Source: Actinomycetes bacterium (GTDB lineage: Bacteria; Actinomycetota; Coriobacteriia; Coriobacteriales; Eggerthellaceae). Taken from it: a DNA stretch of 64,000 bases. Both the position numbers and the translations under genes were made by a program. Below the pieces are notes generated by a model. That model was not told where the DNA came from. It ran no database searches and saw nothing but the letters and a program-made list of their open reading frames with translations. Shown here piece by piece: positions 62,277-64,000 of the stretch. The stretch's first letter is position 1. The number at the start of each line of letters is the position of its first letter. The stretch covers positions 61,668-125,667 of the forward strand of contig JAEWQO010000056.1 in assembly GCA_023460315.1 (NCBI GenBank). Direction: 5' to 3'.

Positions 62277-63668
62277 TCAGGGCCGGATGTCTTCAAGAGG
62301 TAAAGGCACCTCCACCTCGTGGTTTCCTCCCGCCGATGGCCCTTCTCCCTCATCCACTTCCTTCGGCACGGGAAGAAGGACGTTCAACACGATGCCAGCC
62401 ACGGATCCCACGGCCAACCCGGACAGCGAGATGGTGAGTCCGCCGATCGGCAGCATGATGCCTCCGGCAGTGCTATATGCGACACCGAGCGACAAGACGA
62501 GGATCAGCGCAGTGATCAACACGTTGCGGCTTTGCATGAAGTCAACCCTGTTCTCAACGAGATTGCGGATGCCCACAGCCGAAATCATGCCATAGAGCAC
62601 GAGCGAGACGCCGCCGATGACGCACGGGGGCATGGCGGACACCACCGCCTCGAACTTGGGGCAGAATGAAAGCAAGATGGCGAATCCGGCGGCTATGCGG
62701 ATCACGCGAGGATCGAACACGCGAGTCAGTGCCAGGACCCCGATGTTCTCACCGTATGTCGTGCTCGCAGGAGCCCCAAACAGAGAAGCTATGACCGTGG
62801 CGACTCCGTCCCCCAAAAAAGTCCGATGCAGGCCCGGCTCGACCAGATAGTTGCGATTGCAGGTCGTGCTGATGGCCGAAACGTCACCAATATGCTCGAT
62901 CGTCGTGGCAATGGCGAGGGGCATGATGGTGATGATGGCTGTGAGGGCAAGACCGGAGTCGAAGTTGGCGCCGAATAAAGAGAACACGGTGTGATCCCAT
63001 ATGACGGGCATGCCAAACCAATCAGCCGAGGCGACGCCCGCGAAGTCGACCTCGCCAGCGAAAGCAGCCACGGCATAGGACACGGCGACGCCCAAAAGGA
63101 TGGGAATGATCTTGATCATGCCCCGTCCCCAGATGTTGCACGCCACGATAACCGCGATAGCAACGAGGGCGATCGGCCAATTGGTCTCGCAATTCTCGAT
63201 GGCAGAGCTGGCCAGGATGAGACCGATGCAGATGACGATGGGGCCCGTCACCACCGGAGGAAAGAATCGCATAATGCGGTCCTTTCCAAACACTTTGAAC
63301 AGAGCGGAGATAACAAAATAGAGAAGACCCGCACAGGCGACGCCCAGACATGCATACGGCAGCAGGTCAACCTCGCCATGCGGCGCAATAGCTGTATAGC
63401 CGGCAATGAATGCAAAAGAGGAGCCGAGAAACGCTGGGACCTTGCCTTTGGAAAAAAGATGAAAGATCAACGTGCCCAATCCGGCAAACAGCAGCGTCGT
63501 TGACACGGACAAGCCGGTGAGGACAGGGACAAGAACGGTCGCCCCGAACATGGCAAACATGTGCTGCAAACCAAACAGCAGCATCTTCGGCGCGCCGAGG
63601 GGACGCGCGTCATACACGGCTTCGGGATTGTCCTTCACTCCCATGGTCGGAACCTGATGATCACCCAT
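62277..63668 (-). CDS. uraA: Uracil/xanthine permease (UraA/NCS2 family)
   Basis: The 463-residue membrane protein has about 12-14 helices. It opens with GAPKMLLFGLQHMFAMFGATVLVPVLTGLSVSTTLLFAGLGTLIFHLFSKGKVPAFLGSSFAFI, a hallmark of NCS2 nucleobase transporters. A second half with GENIGVLALTRVFDPRVIRIAAGFAILLSF follows. In this family the phrase ASTTYGENIG marks the uracil-type members. The ATG at 63668 follows AAGGGG at a six-base spacing. It most likely imports uracil or a related nucleobase; xanthine or urate cannot be excluded. Confidence 0.93.
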   Translation of the reverse strand: MGDHQVPTMGVKDNPEAVYDARPLGAPKMLLFGLQHMFAMFGATVLVPVLTGLSVSTTLLFAGLGTLIFHLFSKGKVPAFLGSSFAFIAGYTAIAPHGEVDLLPYACLGVACAGLLYFVISALFKVFGKDRIMRFFPPVVTGPIVICIGLILASSAIENCETNWPIALVAIAVIVACNIWGRGMIKIIPILLGVAVSYAVAAFAGEVDFAGVASADWFGMPVIWDHTVFSLFGANFDSGLALTAIITIMPLAIATTIEHIGDVSAISTTCNRNYLVEPGLHRTFLGDGVATVIASLFGAPASTTYGENIGVLALTRVFDPRVIRIAAGFAILLSFCPKFEAVVSAMPPCVIGGVSLVLYGMISAVGIRNLVENRVDFMQSRNVLITALILVLSLGVAYSTAGGIMLPIGGLTISLSGLAVGSVAGIVLNVLLPVPKEVDEGEGPSAGGNHEVEVPLPLEDIRP

Positions 63669-63900
63669 CTACAACCCCTTGCCTCTCGGAATGCTTGTCG
63701 AAACCAGTGTGATGCCCTGCGCACATGAGTGCCTGCGCACAACCTTGTATATGATGCCATAATCCAGCACGCAACAGAGCGCCATGCGACAGCAAATCAG
63801 AGAAAGATCCCCCTGAGGCACGTCACATGCGCGGGATCCCCTCTTTCACGGCCCAAACTGCAACGCTTCCCCGACGGCAACGAAAACGCTCCACGCCAAA

Positions 63901-63909
63901 TGGTAAAAT
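63901..63909 (+). promoter_or_regulatory. Extended -10 element near the window end
   Basis: TGGTAAAAT (63901-63909) is an extended -10 (TG-G-TAAAAT) with no matching -35. It would start transcription near 63916, directly before a G+C-rich highly structured stretch. Confidence 0.45.
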
Positions 63910-63916
63910 TTACGGA

Positions 63917-64000
63917 GTGCGAGTCCTCGACCAGCATCGACCATCGGTCGGCCGCGCGAGCCCGCCAGCGGCCGGCGCTCGCGGCCCCCCGATGCAGGGA
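63917..64000 (+). ncRNA. Possible structured RNA, truncated at the window end
   Basis: After the -10 element the sequence holds nested stems. GCATCG (63934-63939) pairs with CGATGC (63990-63995). A GGCCGCG-C-GAGC arm (63950-63961) pairs with GCTCGCGGCC (63977-63986), with one bulge. CGACC/GGTCG (63939-63943, 63946-63950) forms a further small hairpin that shares bases with both arms. No coding frame is evident. It could be an RNA gene or a structured leader; the rest lies outside the window. Confidence 0.3.

Overview
The window is high-G+C DNA with dense operons. It most likely comes from an anaerobic gut actinobacterium of the Coriobacteriia, family Eggerthellaceae. This is inferred from the gene repertoire: Tat-exported FAD reductases beside LuxR or LysR regulators, a DMSO-reductase-type operon, a 12-TM LuxR protein, T-box control and a selenocysteine formate dehydrogenase. 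No rRNA, tRNA, CRISPR array or insertion sequence was recognised.

Layout. 1-2320: end of a MacAB-type exporter operon. 2394-5981: a SixA-CHAD fusion, a LysR regulator and a TDT-family transporter. 6087-13960: two half-size ABC transporters of the YbtPQ/IrtAB kind plus a complete ECF module (S, T and fused A-A), with a divergent AraC regulator; probably metallophore, heme or cofactor uptake. 14196-16535: a HelD-like helicase. 16483-22011: a five-gene molybdopterin reductase operon (DmsA, DmsB, DmsC, TorD, second DmsB), divergent from an odd trio of NrfD, YtrA-type GntR and SPFH protein (22131-24492). 24585-25698: small conserved proteins. 26060-32360: LuxR, two Tat flavoprotein reductases and a LysR regulator. 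32468-39578: the complete trpEGDCFBA operon behind a T-box leader. 39871-47545: the most unusual locus, described below. 47831-52734: baeRF protein, ZIP transporter, metA with a long leader, and a PAS-GGDEF cyclase. 53033-56594: aldehyde dehydrogenase, F420-reductase-like protein and a DUF2130 protein. 56749-61318: selenocysteine formate dehydrogenase and its electron-transfer partner. 61436-62164: a truncated flavoprotein. 62277-63668: uracil/xanthine permease. The window ends inside a possible structured RNA.

Most striking locus (41653-47545). A PucR-type regulator is divergent from a run of six genes. Two are paralogous proteins of the L-fucose-isomerase fold. Two are paralogous small proteins whose C-terminal halves look like an acyl-carrier-protein helix bundle with a conserved cysteine where the carrier serine would be. 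The last two are a dedicated SufE and SufS pair. No transporter, kinase or aldolase accompanies the isomerase-like proteins, and both carry Asn where I place a metal-ligand Asp of classical fucose isomerase. I recognise no described pathway here. A sulfur-carrier or sulfur-transfer system is the working hypothesis.

Together the genes describe an anaerobe that makes ATP by respiring small organic acceptors (Dms-type and flavin reductases), oxidises formate through a selenoenzyme, makes its own tryptophan under tRNA-sensing control, and acquires metals or cofactors by ABC and ECF transport. All start codons, promoters and RNA structures were judged by eye.
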